Assembly (NCBI GenBank): GCA_024639745.1 | Contig: JAHEHW010000026.1 | Location: forward strand, 1 to 10,275 | Reading direction: 5' to 3' | DNA length: 10,275 nucleotides | Source of the DNA: Salaquimonas sp. | GTDB taxonomy: Bacteria; Pseudomonadota; Alphaproteobacteria; Rhizobiales; Rhizobiaceae | Shown here: positions 1 to 5,804 of the stretch, in pieces | Layout of the letters: each line of letters starts with the position of its first letter | Numbering within the stretch: the stretch's first letter is position 1 | The notes under the pieces: model-generated | Told to the model about the DNA's origin: nothing | The model's input: the letters and a program-made list of their open reading frames with translations, nothing else | Database searches by the model: none | Position numbers and translations under genes: made by a program

Positions 1-294
1 TCTTCGGCTTACACCAACGATACCGAATGGAACGACACTGCCTGGAAGGGTACGGAGGCTTCCAAGAGGTTCAACGAACTGGTCGTTGCTGCCCGTGCTG
101 AGCTTGATGAGAGCAAGCGCGGGGAGATGTATCGCGAGTGCCAGATGCTCATCCGCGATGACGGTGGTGCACTGGTTCCGATGTTTGCCAACCACATCGC
201 GGGCAATTCCAAAAAAGTTGCTCACGCGGAGCAGGTTGCCGGCAACTGGGAAATGGACGGCAACAAGTTTGCCGAACGCTGGTGGTTCGCCTGA
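1..294 (+). CDS. ABC transporter substrate-binding protein, family 5 (C-terminal part)
   Basis: The reading frame is open from the first base and ends at TGA 292-294, leaving the last 97 residues of a longer protein (family members are usually 500-550 residues). The visible part has the features of the C-terminal lobe of family 5 (DppA/OppA-like) periplasmic binding proteins: a helix rich in Glu, Arg and Lys, then a Met-Tyr-Arg-Glu-Cys-Gln segment, a Val-Pro-Met-Phe strand and the terminal Glu-Arg-Trp-Trp-Phe-Ala. Such proteins deliver peptides, opines, sugars or other small solutes to an ABC importer in the inner membrane. The N-terminus, signal peptide and ligand-contact residues lie outside the window, so the substrate cannot be predicted. 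A strong terminator follows at 322-350, so this is probably the last gene of its transcript or is transcribed alone. Family assignment is by pattern recognition. Confidence 0.82.
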   Translation, partial: SSAYTNDTEWNDTAWKGTEASKRFNELVVAARAELDESKRGEMYRECQMLIRDDGGALVPMFANHIAGNSKKVAHAEQVAGNWEMDGNKFAERWWFA

Positions 295-321
295 GTTCAG
301 AAAGTATGAAACTTTTGAGAG

Positions 322-350
322 CGGCCGGGTCAAAAGTCCTGGCCGTTTTT
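322..350 (+). terminator. Intrinsic terminator after the binding-protein gene
   Basis: An 8-bp stem, CGGCCGGG (322-329) with CCTGGCCG (338-345), includes one G-U pair, closes an 8-base loop and is followed directly by TTTTT (346-350). It lies 27 bases after the binding-protein stop and 24 bases before the hydrolase start. The whole loop (330-337, TCAAAAGT) is also exactly complementary to 311-318 (ACTTTTGA), so an alternative hairpin or a pseudoknot is possible. Confidence 0.85.
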
Positions 351-373
351 GTTAGACAATACAGGGTCTCCAG

Positions 374-1324
374 ATGTCGGGAAATGACCAGCAGTATTAC
401 AAGAACAGCATTGATGCAGAGACTTGGCATTTTATTGAGGAAACGGCCGCTTGCTTTCCTGCGGAAAACAGTGATTTGGACATTCCCGCCCAGCGCCGCT
501 TGTACGATGCCATGTGCCGCCATTTTCACGCTGGCTATCCGGATGGCGTGTCAACCGACGACGATGCTGTCTTCGATCGAAACTCTGGTCGTAGCATAGC
601 CGTTCGCCGATATCGCTATGGGACACCGTTAGAGACTGCATGTGTGCTTTATCTTCATGGTGGCGGGTTTATCCTGGGTGGGCTCGAAAGCCATGATGAC
701 GTTTGCGCCGACTTGTGCGCGGGCTCCGGTTTAGAAGTCGTTTCAGCGGATTACTCCCTCTCGCCCGAAAACCCCTTTCCTGCAGATTTGGAAGACGCGT
801 GGGCGGTGTTTTCCTGCCTGTCCGAAGTTGGCCCCGTTATTCTGGCGGGTGATAGCGCCGGTGCAGGCTTGTGCGCGGCGATAAGTCAGAAATGCCGTCA
901 CGACGCCCATTCCCTGCTGGGTCAGATCCTGATTTACCCGAGTCTTGGCGGGGACAAGTCTAGTGGCAGCTATGTCACCCATTCCGATGCGCCGATGCTG
1001 AAGACCGCTGATTTACAAAAATATGAAGAGCTCAGGAGCGCGGGAGACCGGAGACTTGCTGGAATGCCGGACTTCGCGCCGTTGCAGTCATCCGTATTTG
1101 ATTGCTTGCCGCCGACGGCAATCTTCTCGGCGGAAATCGATCCGCTCGCTCAAGATGCAAGGGAATATCACAAGCGTCTGTCTGAGGCGGGTTGCGATGT
1201 AACGTTGACCGAGGAAAAAGGTCTGGTTCACGGCTATCTGCGGGCCCGTCATCGCGCGACACGAGCCTCGGAAAGTTTCGGGCGGATCCTGGCAGTATTG
1301 AGTGAATTCGCTCACCGCGTGTAA
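374..1324 (+). CDS. Alpha/beta hydrolase of the hormone-sensitive-lipase (GDXG) family
   Basis: A 316-residue protein with the full signature of the bacterial HSL (family IV) esterases, alpha/beta-hydrolase fold 3. The oxyanion-hole motif His-Gly-Gly-Gly-Phe is at residues 95-99. The nucleophile elbow Gly-Asp-Ser-Ala-Gly is at 159-163 (catalytic Ser161). Asp256 in Ile-Asp-Pro-Leu and His286 in Val-His-Gly-Tyr complete the triad. About 80 N-terminal residues form the usual cap. There is no signal peptide, so it should act in the cytoplasm on short-chain esters or amides; the natural substrate cannot be read from sequence. ATG 374 is the start, with only a weak AGGG upstream. Length is normal for the family. 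It follows a terminator, so it is likely transcribed on its own. A short inverted repeat (AACTGA 1329-1334 / TCAGTT 1341-1346) lies just past the stop but has no T-tract. Confidence 0.9.
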   Translation: MSGNDQQYYKNSIDAETWHFIEETAACFPAENSDLDIPAQRRLYDAMCRHFHAGYPDGVSTDDDAVFDRNSGRSIAVRRYRYGTPLETACVLYLHGGGFILGGLESHDDVCADLCAGSGLEVVSADYSLSPENPFPADLEDAWAVFSCLSEVGPVILAGDSAGAGLCAAISQKCRHDAHSLLGQILIYPSLGGDKSSGSYVTHSDAPMLKTADLQKYEELRSAGDRRLAGMPDFAPLQSSVFDCLPPTAIFSAEIDPLAQDAREYHKRLSEAGCDVTLTEEKGLVHGYLRARHRATRASESFGRILAVLSEFAHRV

Positions 1325-1394
1325 AAGCAACTGATGCGCGTCAGTTAAGGCTGCCCTTCGCGAATTGCCGGCCCAATCATTCGTTGCCGGTTGA

Positions 1395-1419
1395 TTGCAA
1401 CTTGGTAGCTTTGCAACTT
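1395..1419 (+). repeat. Direct repeat TTGCAACTT x2 upstream of a promoter-like element
   Basis: TTGCAACTT occurs at 1395-1403 and again at 1411-1419, 16 bases start to start, directly before the TTGTGA/TATAAT element at 1419-1446. Paired sites of this kind can be regulator half-sites, but chance is possible in an AT-richer spacer. No regulator can be named. Confidence 0.35.
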
Positions 1420-1446
1420 TGTGAAATCATCCTGCTGAAGTATAAT
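1419..1446 (+). promoter_or_regulatory. Sigma-70-like promoter, upstream of the PilZ remnant
   Basis: A perfect TATAAT at 1441-1446 is preceded, after 16 bases, by TTGTGA at 1419-1424 (four of six matches to TTGACA). It lies about 65 bases upstream of the PilZ remnant and in the same direction, so it may be that gene's former or still active promoter. No other gene on this strand follows for 900 bases. The call rests on motif match only. Confidence 0.4.
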
Positions 1447-1510
1447 AATTTGTTAGGAGTCTACGTTAGGCTGAACAAGGCATGATGTAGGGGCGATCGA
1501 TTGGGCGGCC

Positions 1511-1864
1511 ATGAGAACAAGAGCATTTGGAAAAATGCCTGGCCAAGCTGCTGCACGTGAGTTCGCAACAGATCCGCAAGTTCGTTTCATGGCTGATATT
1601 GAAAACGCGCACCGCAGTGTCGACCGGGTTCCGGTCAACCAGCGCGGAGCTATCTATTTTGGCAATCGATCGGAATTCTACGCCTGACTAATCCACGATA
1701 TCAGCGAGCGCTGCGCTTGCATCGAGATGTTATAGCGATTGCTGATGCCTAAATATTTCTGGCTTCGCTGGGAAGAGCATGGTTTTCAGGTCCAAAACCA
1801 GGTGCGCTGGGGTGATGACAACAAATTCGGCGTTCGCTTAATCGGACCTAAACTGCCATTCTGA
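1511..1864 (+). pseudogene. PilZ-domain protein, disrupted by two in-frame stops
   Basis: Read from ATG 1511, one frame runs to TGA 1862-1864 (118 codons) and is interrupted only by TGA 1685-1687 and TAG 1733-1735. The product resembles the small single-domain PilZ proteins of alphaproteobacteria, which bind cyclic di-GMP. An Arg-x-x-x-Arg motif is at codons 35-39 (1613-1627). It is followed by a beta strand (Arg-Gly-Ala-Ile-Tyr-Phe), then Asp-Ile-Ser-Glu-Arg-Cys at 1697-1714 matching the D/N-x-S-x-x-G motif with Gly changed to Cys. A closing block then reads Val-Arg-Trp, four residues, Phe-Gly-Val-Arg, near 1816-1845. The first stop falls where relatives often have Asp-Cys before the Ile/Val-x-Asp-Ile-Ser strand, which fits TGC to TGA. 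The 58-codon piece before the first stop contains only the first half of the domain, so a functional receptor is unlikely. Start choice is uncertain: no good ribosome-binding site is seen, and Met27 (1589) is an alternative. The spacer 1325-1510 holds no other gene that I can see. Confidence 0.8.
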
Positions 1865-1910
1865 AATACTTCCGAACAGGTGCTGAAGAAATCGGCAATA
1901 ACCTTAGAAT

Positions 1911-1939
1911 CGTTTCGGTTGAGGGATCGAATTGAAACG
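1911..1939. repeat. Inverted repeat between the PilZ remnant and clpS
   Basis: CGTTTC (1911-1916) and GAAACG (1934-1939) pair perfectly. In plus-strand RNA the stem can extend to 10 pairs using two G-U pairs, with a 9-base loop. No T-tract follows on either strand, so it is not a convincing terminator. It may be a relic of the 3' end of the PilZ transcript. Confidence 0.3.
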
Positions 1940-1954
1940 AAAGTAGAGTGAAAT

Positions 1955-1969
1955 TGACAGGCAATGTCA
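1955..1969 (-). terminator. Weak hairpin just past the clpS stop
   Basis: TGACA (1965-1969 in clpS sense) pairs with TGTCA (1955-1959) around a 5-base loop, three bases after the clpS stop. ATTTCACTCTACTTTC follows, which is T-rich but has no continuous T-tract. A weak terminator at best. Confidence 0.25.
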
Positions 1970-1971
1970 GT

Positions 1972-2271
1972 TTATTCCTCGGGTTCCGTTGTGAATTGCA
2001 GCGGATATCCCTCTTGCTTTCCCATTTCGTTTGCCTCCTGAGCCTTCGTCTCGGCGATATCCTTGCTCAGGACAACGACCACGCAGCTGCCTTTCATATG
2101 TGCCGTGATCATCACCCTGCTGGCCTGATCCGTGGTCAGCCGAAAAACCTTGCGCAGGACTGACACAACGAATTCCTGAGGCGTGTAGTCGTCATTGAGC
2201 AGAATAACCTTGTAGCGCCTTGGCTGTTGAGTCTTCGGCTTGGCAGAGGTCTTTGTCTCGGACTGGCTCAC
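1972..2271 (-). CDS. clpS: ATP-dependent Clp protease adaptor ClpS (ClpS2-like)
   Basis: ClpS binds proteins with N-end-rule N-terminal residues and hands them to ClpAP for degradation in the cytoplasm. With a GTG start at 2271 the protein has 99 residues: a flexible Lys/Pro/Gln-rich N-tail, then the core with Tyr-Lys-Val-Ile-Leu-Leu-Asn-Asp-Asp-Tyr-Thr-Pro (Asn26, Asp27 contact the alpha-amino group of substrates), His58 in Thr-Ala-His, and the C-terminal Phe-Thr-Thr-Glu-Pro-Glu-Glu. The Ser-Cys-Val-Val-Val-Val block and this ending resemble Agrobacterium-type ClpS2 more than canonical ClpS1. The gatekeeper Met40 of E. coli ClpS is Gln32 here. The GTG is chosen because CGGGG lies 6 bases upstream and the N-tail length fits. 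An in-frame ATG at 2412 would add 47 residues unlike the family and would overlap acylphosphatase codons. The gene is divergent from that gene, with 94 bases between starts. No clpA is in the window. Confidence 0.88.
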   Translation of the reverse strand: MSQSETKTSAKPKTQQPRRYKVILLNDDYTPQEFVVSVLRKVFRLTTDQASRVMITAHMKGSCVVVVLSKDIAETKAQEANEMGKQEGYPLQFTTEPEE

Positions 2272-2365
2272 CGGAACCCCGAAATATCTGATACGAACGC
2301 ATAGGCGAGTCTTTATGATAGTGTCTTTTCCCGAAGCTTGCCAGAGAACGGAAACGGTGGGTTCA

Positions 2366-2653
2366 ATGAACGAACAGACGACTAAGACGGTCATAGCGCG
2401 GATATCGGGCAAGGTGCAGGGTGTGTGGTTCCGGGCTTGGACGCAAACTCAGGCTGAAAGCCGCGGGCTTTCCGGATGGGTCCGCAATGAACCGGATTCC
2501 AGAGTTAGTGCCGTGTTCATCGGGCCGGCTCATTCAGTAGACGCAATGATTGAAGACCTTTGGCAGGGGTCGCCGGCATCGAAGGTCCACGAGGTGAAAA
2601 CAGAGCCGTATGAAAGTAACGATTTGCCATCTGGGTTCGAGATCAGGCGCTGA
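2366..2653 (+). CDS. acyP: Acylphosphatase
   Basis: A 95-residue protein of the common-type acylphosphatase family, which hydrolyses carboxyl-phosphate bonds in small acyl phosphates such as acetyl phosphate and 1,3-bisphosphoglycerate. The signature Gly-Lys-Val-Gln-Gly-Val-Trp-Phe-Arg carries the phosphate-binding Arg23. Gly-Trp-Val-Arg-Asn carries catalytic Asn41, the same positions as in the mammalian enzymes. The C-terminal Gly-Phe-Glu-Ile-Arg-Arg matches the family's last strand. ATG 2366 is chosen because GGTGGG lies 5 bases upstream and the length fits (90-100 residues). In-frame starts at 2240 and 2315 would add tails not found in the family and would run into the clpS leader. The stop at 2651-2653 overlaps the 3' end of eutC on the other strand by 11 bases. 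Confidence 0.92.
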   Translation: MNEQTTKTVIARISGKVQGVWFRAWTQTQAESRGLSGWVRNEPDSRVSAVFIGPAHSVDAMIEDLWQGSPASKVHEVKTEPYESNDLPSGFEIRR

Positions 2654-3635
2654 TCGAACGGGCTTTTCCACCTGCTCTGATAATGCCGGCAACATGGGTC
2701 GCAATGGCGGTATCCTGAGCGCCCGTTCCGGTAAGATCGCAGATGGTGATCTGGTTCTCATCGGTTCTGCCCTGACACGTTCCGGAAATGATCTCGCCGA
2801 GTTCCGGGGGGGGGCCGCCGGACAAGATACCTGCGGCAATGGCGCTACGAAGCTCGCCGAGCGTCTCGCATTGGCTGATGCGGTCGCAAACATAGAGATC
2901 CGCCGCTAACAGGGCATTCGGATCGATTTCGTTCTTGCCTGCCTGATCCGATCCCATGGCGGTTATATGAAGACATGGATGCAGCCAGTCTTTCATCAAT
3001 ACCGGTTCCTTGGCAGGCGTTGTCGTAATGACGAGCTGGCTGTTTGCGACGAGTTTCGCCGTATCCGGCTCGAACTCAGCTTCAATCCCCAGCCGCTCCG
3101 CGATGTCGGCTGCACAGGCCTTGCCCGCTTCGGGTCTGCGCGCATGAACGAGAACACGACTGAATGGCCTCGCCATATGCGCGGCTTCGATTTGCAGGCG
3201 GGCCTGAACGCCGCTTCCGATAACACCGGCGGTCTCCACCTGCTTGGGTGCCAGATGCCGTACTGCCACGCCGCCGGCGGCAGCGGTACGAATATCGGTC
3301 AGATAACCATTGTCCAGCAGGAGGGCATCGACAAGTCCGGTCTTGGAATTGAACAGAATCATCAGGCCATTGAGGCTCGGGAAACCCAATTTGGGATTGT
3401 CGAAAAAGCCGGGCGATACCTTTATGGCGAACCCGTCGAAGCCGGGAATATAGGCGGTCTTGACGTCCACCTCGCCGTGATGCTCGGCGATTTCCATGGA
3501 CAGGATCGGCGGCATGACAACCTTTCCGGATGCAAGCATTTCGAAGGCCCGCTCAATCAGATCAAGTGTCGCCGGTTCAAGCCTGATCATTTCTCTCAGT
3601 TCCGACTCGGTCGCAAACAGAATCTCACGTGCCAT
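2643..3635 (-). CDS. eutC: Ornithine cyclodeaminase/mu-crystallin family protein, EutC-like
   Basis: A 330-residue protein of the ornithine cyclodeaminase/mu-crystallin family, most like EutC of ectoine utilization. Visible blocks are Glu-Val-Asp-Val-Lys-Thr near 55-60, Ala-Ile-Lys-Val-Ser-Pro-Gly with the family lysine (Lys72), Leu-Thr-Asp-Ile-Arg-Thr at 112-117, the dinucleotide-binding Gly-x-Gly-x-Gln-Ala-Arg at 140-146, Ala-Met-Gly-Ser-Asp at 226-230 (Asp230 in the place of the family's catalytic Asp) and Asp-Leu-Thr-Gly-Thr-Gly at 300-305. Family members use NAD(P) as bound or dissociable cofactor to form or reduce imines; the exact EutC reaction is less well defined. Start ATG 3635 overlaps the end of eutB by 11 bases, so translation is likely coupled. 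A run of nine G (2806-2814 on the plus strand) lies in codons 272-275 without breaking the frame. An alternative role is the related iminosuccinate reductase BhcD. Confidence 0.8.
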   Translation of the reverse strand: MAREILFATESELREMIRLEPATLDLIERAFEMLASGKVVMPPILSMEIAEHHGEVDVKTAYIPGFDGFAIKVSPGFFDNPKLGFPSLNGLMILFNSKTGLVDALLLDNGYLTDIRTAAAGGVAVRHLAPKQVETAGVIGSGVQARLQIEAAHMARPFSRVLVHARRPEAGKACAADIAERLGIEAEFEPDTAKLVANSQLVITTTPAKEPVLMKDWLHPCLHITAMGSDQAGKNEIDPNALLAADLYVCDRISQCETLGELRSAIAAGILSGGPPPELGEIISGTCQGRTDENQITICDLTGTGAQDTAIATHVAGIIRAGGKARSISA

Positions 3636-4641
3636 GCCGTTGGTACCTTAGCCCTTCGATCGTGTAGTCACCCAACCGGATGCTTTCGCCATTTATTATT
3701 TTCGTAAACATCTCCATATCCAGATTGCGACCGGTGATGATGGTCGCGACTGGCCCCAAAGGTTTTGCGATTTTTCCGCTCAGAATTGCGGCGATTCCGA
3801 CGACACAAGCGCCCTCGGCCACGATCCTGTCTTCATAGTAAAGCGTCTGCATGGCGTGGTAGATTTCTTCCTCGCTGACGAGAACCACGTCGTCCAGCAA
3901 ATCCCGGCAAAGTGAGAAGGAAAGCCGATTCGCGAGCCCGATTCCGCCGCCAAGGGAATCCGCGAGGCTTGGCACTTCTTTGACTTCGACGGGCCTGCCT
4001 TCACGAATGGAGGCATGCATTGCCGCGCCACGGTCCATGCTGATGCCGATCACCTTTATGCTGGGATTGATCGATTTCGCCGCAAGCGCGACGCCCCCGG
4101 CCAGGCCCCCTCCGGATAATGGAACCAGCAGCGTATCGATATCCGGACGAGCCTCAAGAATTTCGAGGCCGATCGTGCCTTGGCCTGCCACCACCAGTGG
4201 ATCGTCGAACGGGGAGATCTCAACCAGGCCCTCCCTTTCGCAGAGCCGTTTGCTTTCTGCCAGAGCGTCGTCCTGGCTTGTTCCGGCAATTCGCACTTCG
4301 GCGCCGAGTGCCTTGATGCCGTCCACTTTTGCTTTCGGAACGAGTTCCGACATGCAGATCACCGCCCGGATACCCCGTTGGCGGGCGGCGAATGCGACAC
4401 CCCTGCCATGGTTGCCGGTTGAGCAGCAGGTCACGCCTGGCATCGTGACTGGATCGATTGGCGCAATGGCGTTGACCGCGCCACGCAATTTGAACGCGCC
4501 GATGGGCTGCATGTTCTCGAGCTTCAGAAAGAACGGCTTGCCAAGAACGCTCTCCATGAAAGGAGAGGGCACCAGCGGAGTTCCGTCAGCAATATCTTTT
4601 ATGGCGTTTCGTGCGGTCAGAATGTCAGCAAGAGTGAGCAT
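3625..4641 (-). CDS. eutB: PLP-dependent hydroxyectoine utilization dehydratase, EutB-like
   Basis: A 338-residue fold-type II PLP enzyme related to threonine/serine dehydratases. Lys51 in Gly-Ala-Phe-Lys-Leu-Arg-Gly is the expected Schiff-base lysine. Ser-Thr-Gly-Asn-His-Gly-Arg-Gly at 74-81 is the substrate carboxylate loop, and Ser-Gly-Gly-Gly-Leu at 176-180 binds the PLP phosphate. The blocks Ala-Met-His-Ala-Ser (207-211), Leu-Ala-Asp-Ser-Leu-Gly-Gly-Gly-Ile-Gly-Leu (226-236) and Gly-Arg-Asn-Leu-Asp-Met (304-309) resemble EutB rather than catabolic threonine dehydratase. There is no regulatory ACT domain, and length fits. In (hydroxy)ectoine catabolism EutB is thought to act on a hydroxylated diaminobutyrate-type intermediate with EutC. 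The pair is alone here: no eutA, eutD, eutE, aminotransferase, regulator or Ehu transporter is in the window. ATG 4641 is used although its ribosome-binding site is weak. The 222-base spacer upstream to the divergent gene holds GCCGGC repeats (4763-4768, 4788-4793) and presumably both promoters. Confidence 0.82.
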   Translation of the reverse strand: MLTLADILTARNAIKDIADGTPLVPSPFMESVLGKPFFLKLENMQPIGAFKLRGAVNAIAPIDPVTMPGVTCCSTGNHGRGVAFAARQRGIRAVICMSELVPKAKVDGIKALGAEVRIAGTSQDDALAESKRLCEREGLVEISPFDDPLVVAGQGTIGLEILEARPDIDTLLVPLSGGGLAGGVALAAKSINPSIKVIGISMDRGAAMHASIREGRPVEVKEVPSLADSLGGGIGLANRLSFSLCRDLLDDVVLVSEEEIYHAMQTLYYEDRIVAEGACVVGIAAILSGKIAKPLGPVATIITGRNLDMEMFTKIINGESIRLGDYTIEGLRYQRHGT

Positions 4642-4863
4642 GGATATCGGTCATGATCTCAAGGATGTCGGGCGTCCGACCAAGAAAGCGGTTTCGCAAG
4701 GCAAAGTAGGCGTGTGAACAAAGCGACCCTAGCCCGAGGATCGGTGCGGCAGCAAGCGGTCTGCCGGCCAGGAGTGAACGGGATTCCGCCGGCCCTTTGA
4801 TTGCCCGGCAGTTTGCGTTATCTACGCATCATCAAACCTATCGAGACTGTGAGGAAAATAACA

Positions 4864-5736
4864 ATGGCAAAAGTGGCGTTTCTTGGACTGGGTGTAATGG
4901 GCTACCCGATGGCGGGATATCTGGCAAAAGGCGGACATGATGTAACGGTTTACAACCGGACGTCCTCGAAGGCTGAAAAATGGGCGAGCGAGCACGGCGG
5001 AAAAGCTGCAGCAACCCCGGCAGAAGCCTCCAAGGATTGCGACTTTGTATTTTCATGCGTTGGCAATGACGACGATGTCCGCGCTGTCACCATCGGTGAT
5101 GACGGCGCTTTCTCGACGATGAAATCCGGAGCTGTCTTCATCGACAACACCACCGCTTCGGCTGATGTTGCGCGTGAGCTTTCTGCGATCGCTGACGAAA
5201 AAGGTTTTGGCTTCCTGGACGCGCCGGTTTCAGGGGGGCAGGCGGGTGCCGAAAACGGCGCTCTGACGGTTATGGTCGGTGGCGATGAGGCAACCTTTGA
5301 CAAGGCGAAACCCGTTATTGACTGCTATGCGAAAATGGTTGGCCTCATGGGGCCGACCGGCAGCGGTCAGTTGGCAAAGATGGTCAATCAGATCTGCATT
5401 GCCGGCCTGGTTCAGGGCCTTTCCGAAGGTATCCATTTCGCTCAGAACGCGGGACTTGATATCGAAAAGCTGATCGGAGTCATTTCCAAGGGGGCTGCCG
5501 GATCCTGGCAGATGGAAAACCGCTACAAGACAATGAACGAAGGCCATTATGATCACGGCTTTGCGGTAGACTGGATGCGCAAGGATTTGGGCATCTGTCT
5601 TCAGGAAGCTGACAATAACGGTTCCAGCCTGCCGGTAACGGCTCTGGTCGATCAGTTCTACAAGGACGTCCAGAAAATGGGCGGCAAGCGCTGGGATACT
5701 TCAAGCCTTTTGGCACGACTCAAAGCCGTCGGCTAA
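4864..5736 (+). CDS. NADP-type beta-hydroxyacid dehydrogenase (3-hydroxyisobutyrate dehydrogenase/glyoxylate reductase family)
   Basis: A 290-residue soluble oxidoreductase of the beta-hydroxyacid dehydrogenase family (3-hydroxyisobutyrate dehydrogenase, tartronate semialdehyde reductase, glyoxylate/succinic semialdehyde reductase). The Rossmann motif Gly-Leu-Gly-x-Met-Gly-x-Pro-Met is at residues 8-16. The next strand ends in Asn-Arg-Thr (31-33), whose Arg usually marks NADP(H) use. Asp-Ala-Pro-Val-Ser-Gly-Gly (119-125) is the substrate loop. Lys172 in Ala-Lys-Met-Val-Asn-Gln is the catalytic lysine, and Lys240-Asp241 follow in the C-terminal helical domain. ATG 4864 is chosen because GAGGA (4851-4855) lies 8 bases upstream and the Rossmann strand begins at once; an in-frame ATG at 4801 would add 21 unlikely residues. 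It is divergent from eutB and could reduce a semialdehyde or glyoxylate made nearby, but this link is only positional. The exact substrate cannot be assigned. Confidence 0.88.
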   Translation: MAKVAFLGLGVMGYPMAGYLAKGGHDVTVYNRTSSKAEKWASEHGGKAAATPAEASKDCDFVFSCVGNDDDVRAVTIGDDGAFSTMKSGAVFIDNTTASADVARELSAIADEKGFGFLDAPVSGGQAGAENGALTVMVGGDEATFDKAKPVIDCYAKMVGLMGPTGSGQLAKMVNQICIAGLVQGLSEGIHFAQNAGLDIEKLIGVISKGAAGSWQMENRYKTMNEGHYDHGFAVDWMRKDLGICLQEADNNGSSLPVTALVDQFYKDVQKMGGKRWDTSSLLARLKAVG

Positions 5737-5772
5737 TGGTCCTCGAGCCCGCGACAGGCAGAAAACTGAAGT

Positions 5773-5804
5773 CCTGCTCTCAGACCATGAAGGTCGAGAG
5801 CAGG
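5773..5804 (-). terminator. Strong hairpin across the pit stop codon (possible shared terminator)
   Basis: CCTGCTCTC (5773-5781) pairs with GAGAGCAGG (5796-5804), and GACC (5783-5786) with GGTC (5792-5795) inside it. This gives 13 pairs with one bulged A and a 5-base loop. The hairpin contains the last codons and the stop of pit and lies between two convergent genes. In pit sense the next bases are ACTTCAGTTTTCTG, so the T-tract is displaced by several bases; in the other direction there is none. It may terminate pit or protect the 3' end of its mRNA. Confidence 0.5.

Noticed and set aside
1453..1638. Minus-strand open frame of 61 codons in the spacer
   Set aside because: It is antisense to the PilZ remnant and its Ser/Ala/Arg-rich translation matches no family. 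The plus-strand reading carries the recognisable domain.
1685..1687. TGA in the PilZ frame as a selenocysteine or read-through codon
   Set aside because: A second stop, TAG, follows 16 codons later, PilZ proteins are not selenoproteins, and another conserved residue (the Gly of D-x-S-x-x-G) is also lost. Decay is the simpler explanation.
1325..1971. Insertion sequence or phage remnant in the spacer
   Set aside because: No transposase-like coding, terminal inverted repeats or target duplications were seen; the content is explained by the PilZ remnant.
2967..4717. Two plus-strand open frames of about 245 codons opposite eutC and eutB
   Set aside because: Both lie antisense to genes with clear family motifs and read as low-information sequence, with no plausible start sites or domains.
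4763..4793. GCCGGC inverted repeat between eutB and the divergent dehydrogenase gene
   Set aside because: GCCGGC is self-complementary and common in GC-rich DNA. The loop is 19 bases, no T-tract follows and no known operator is matched, so it is not listed as a feature.
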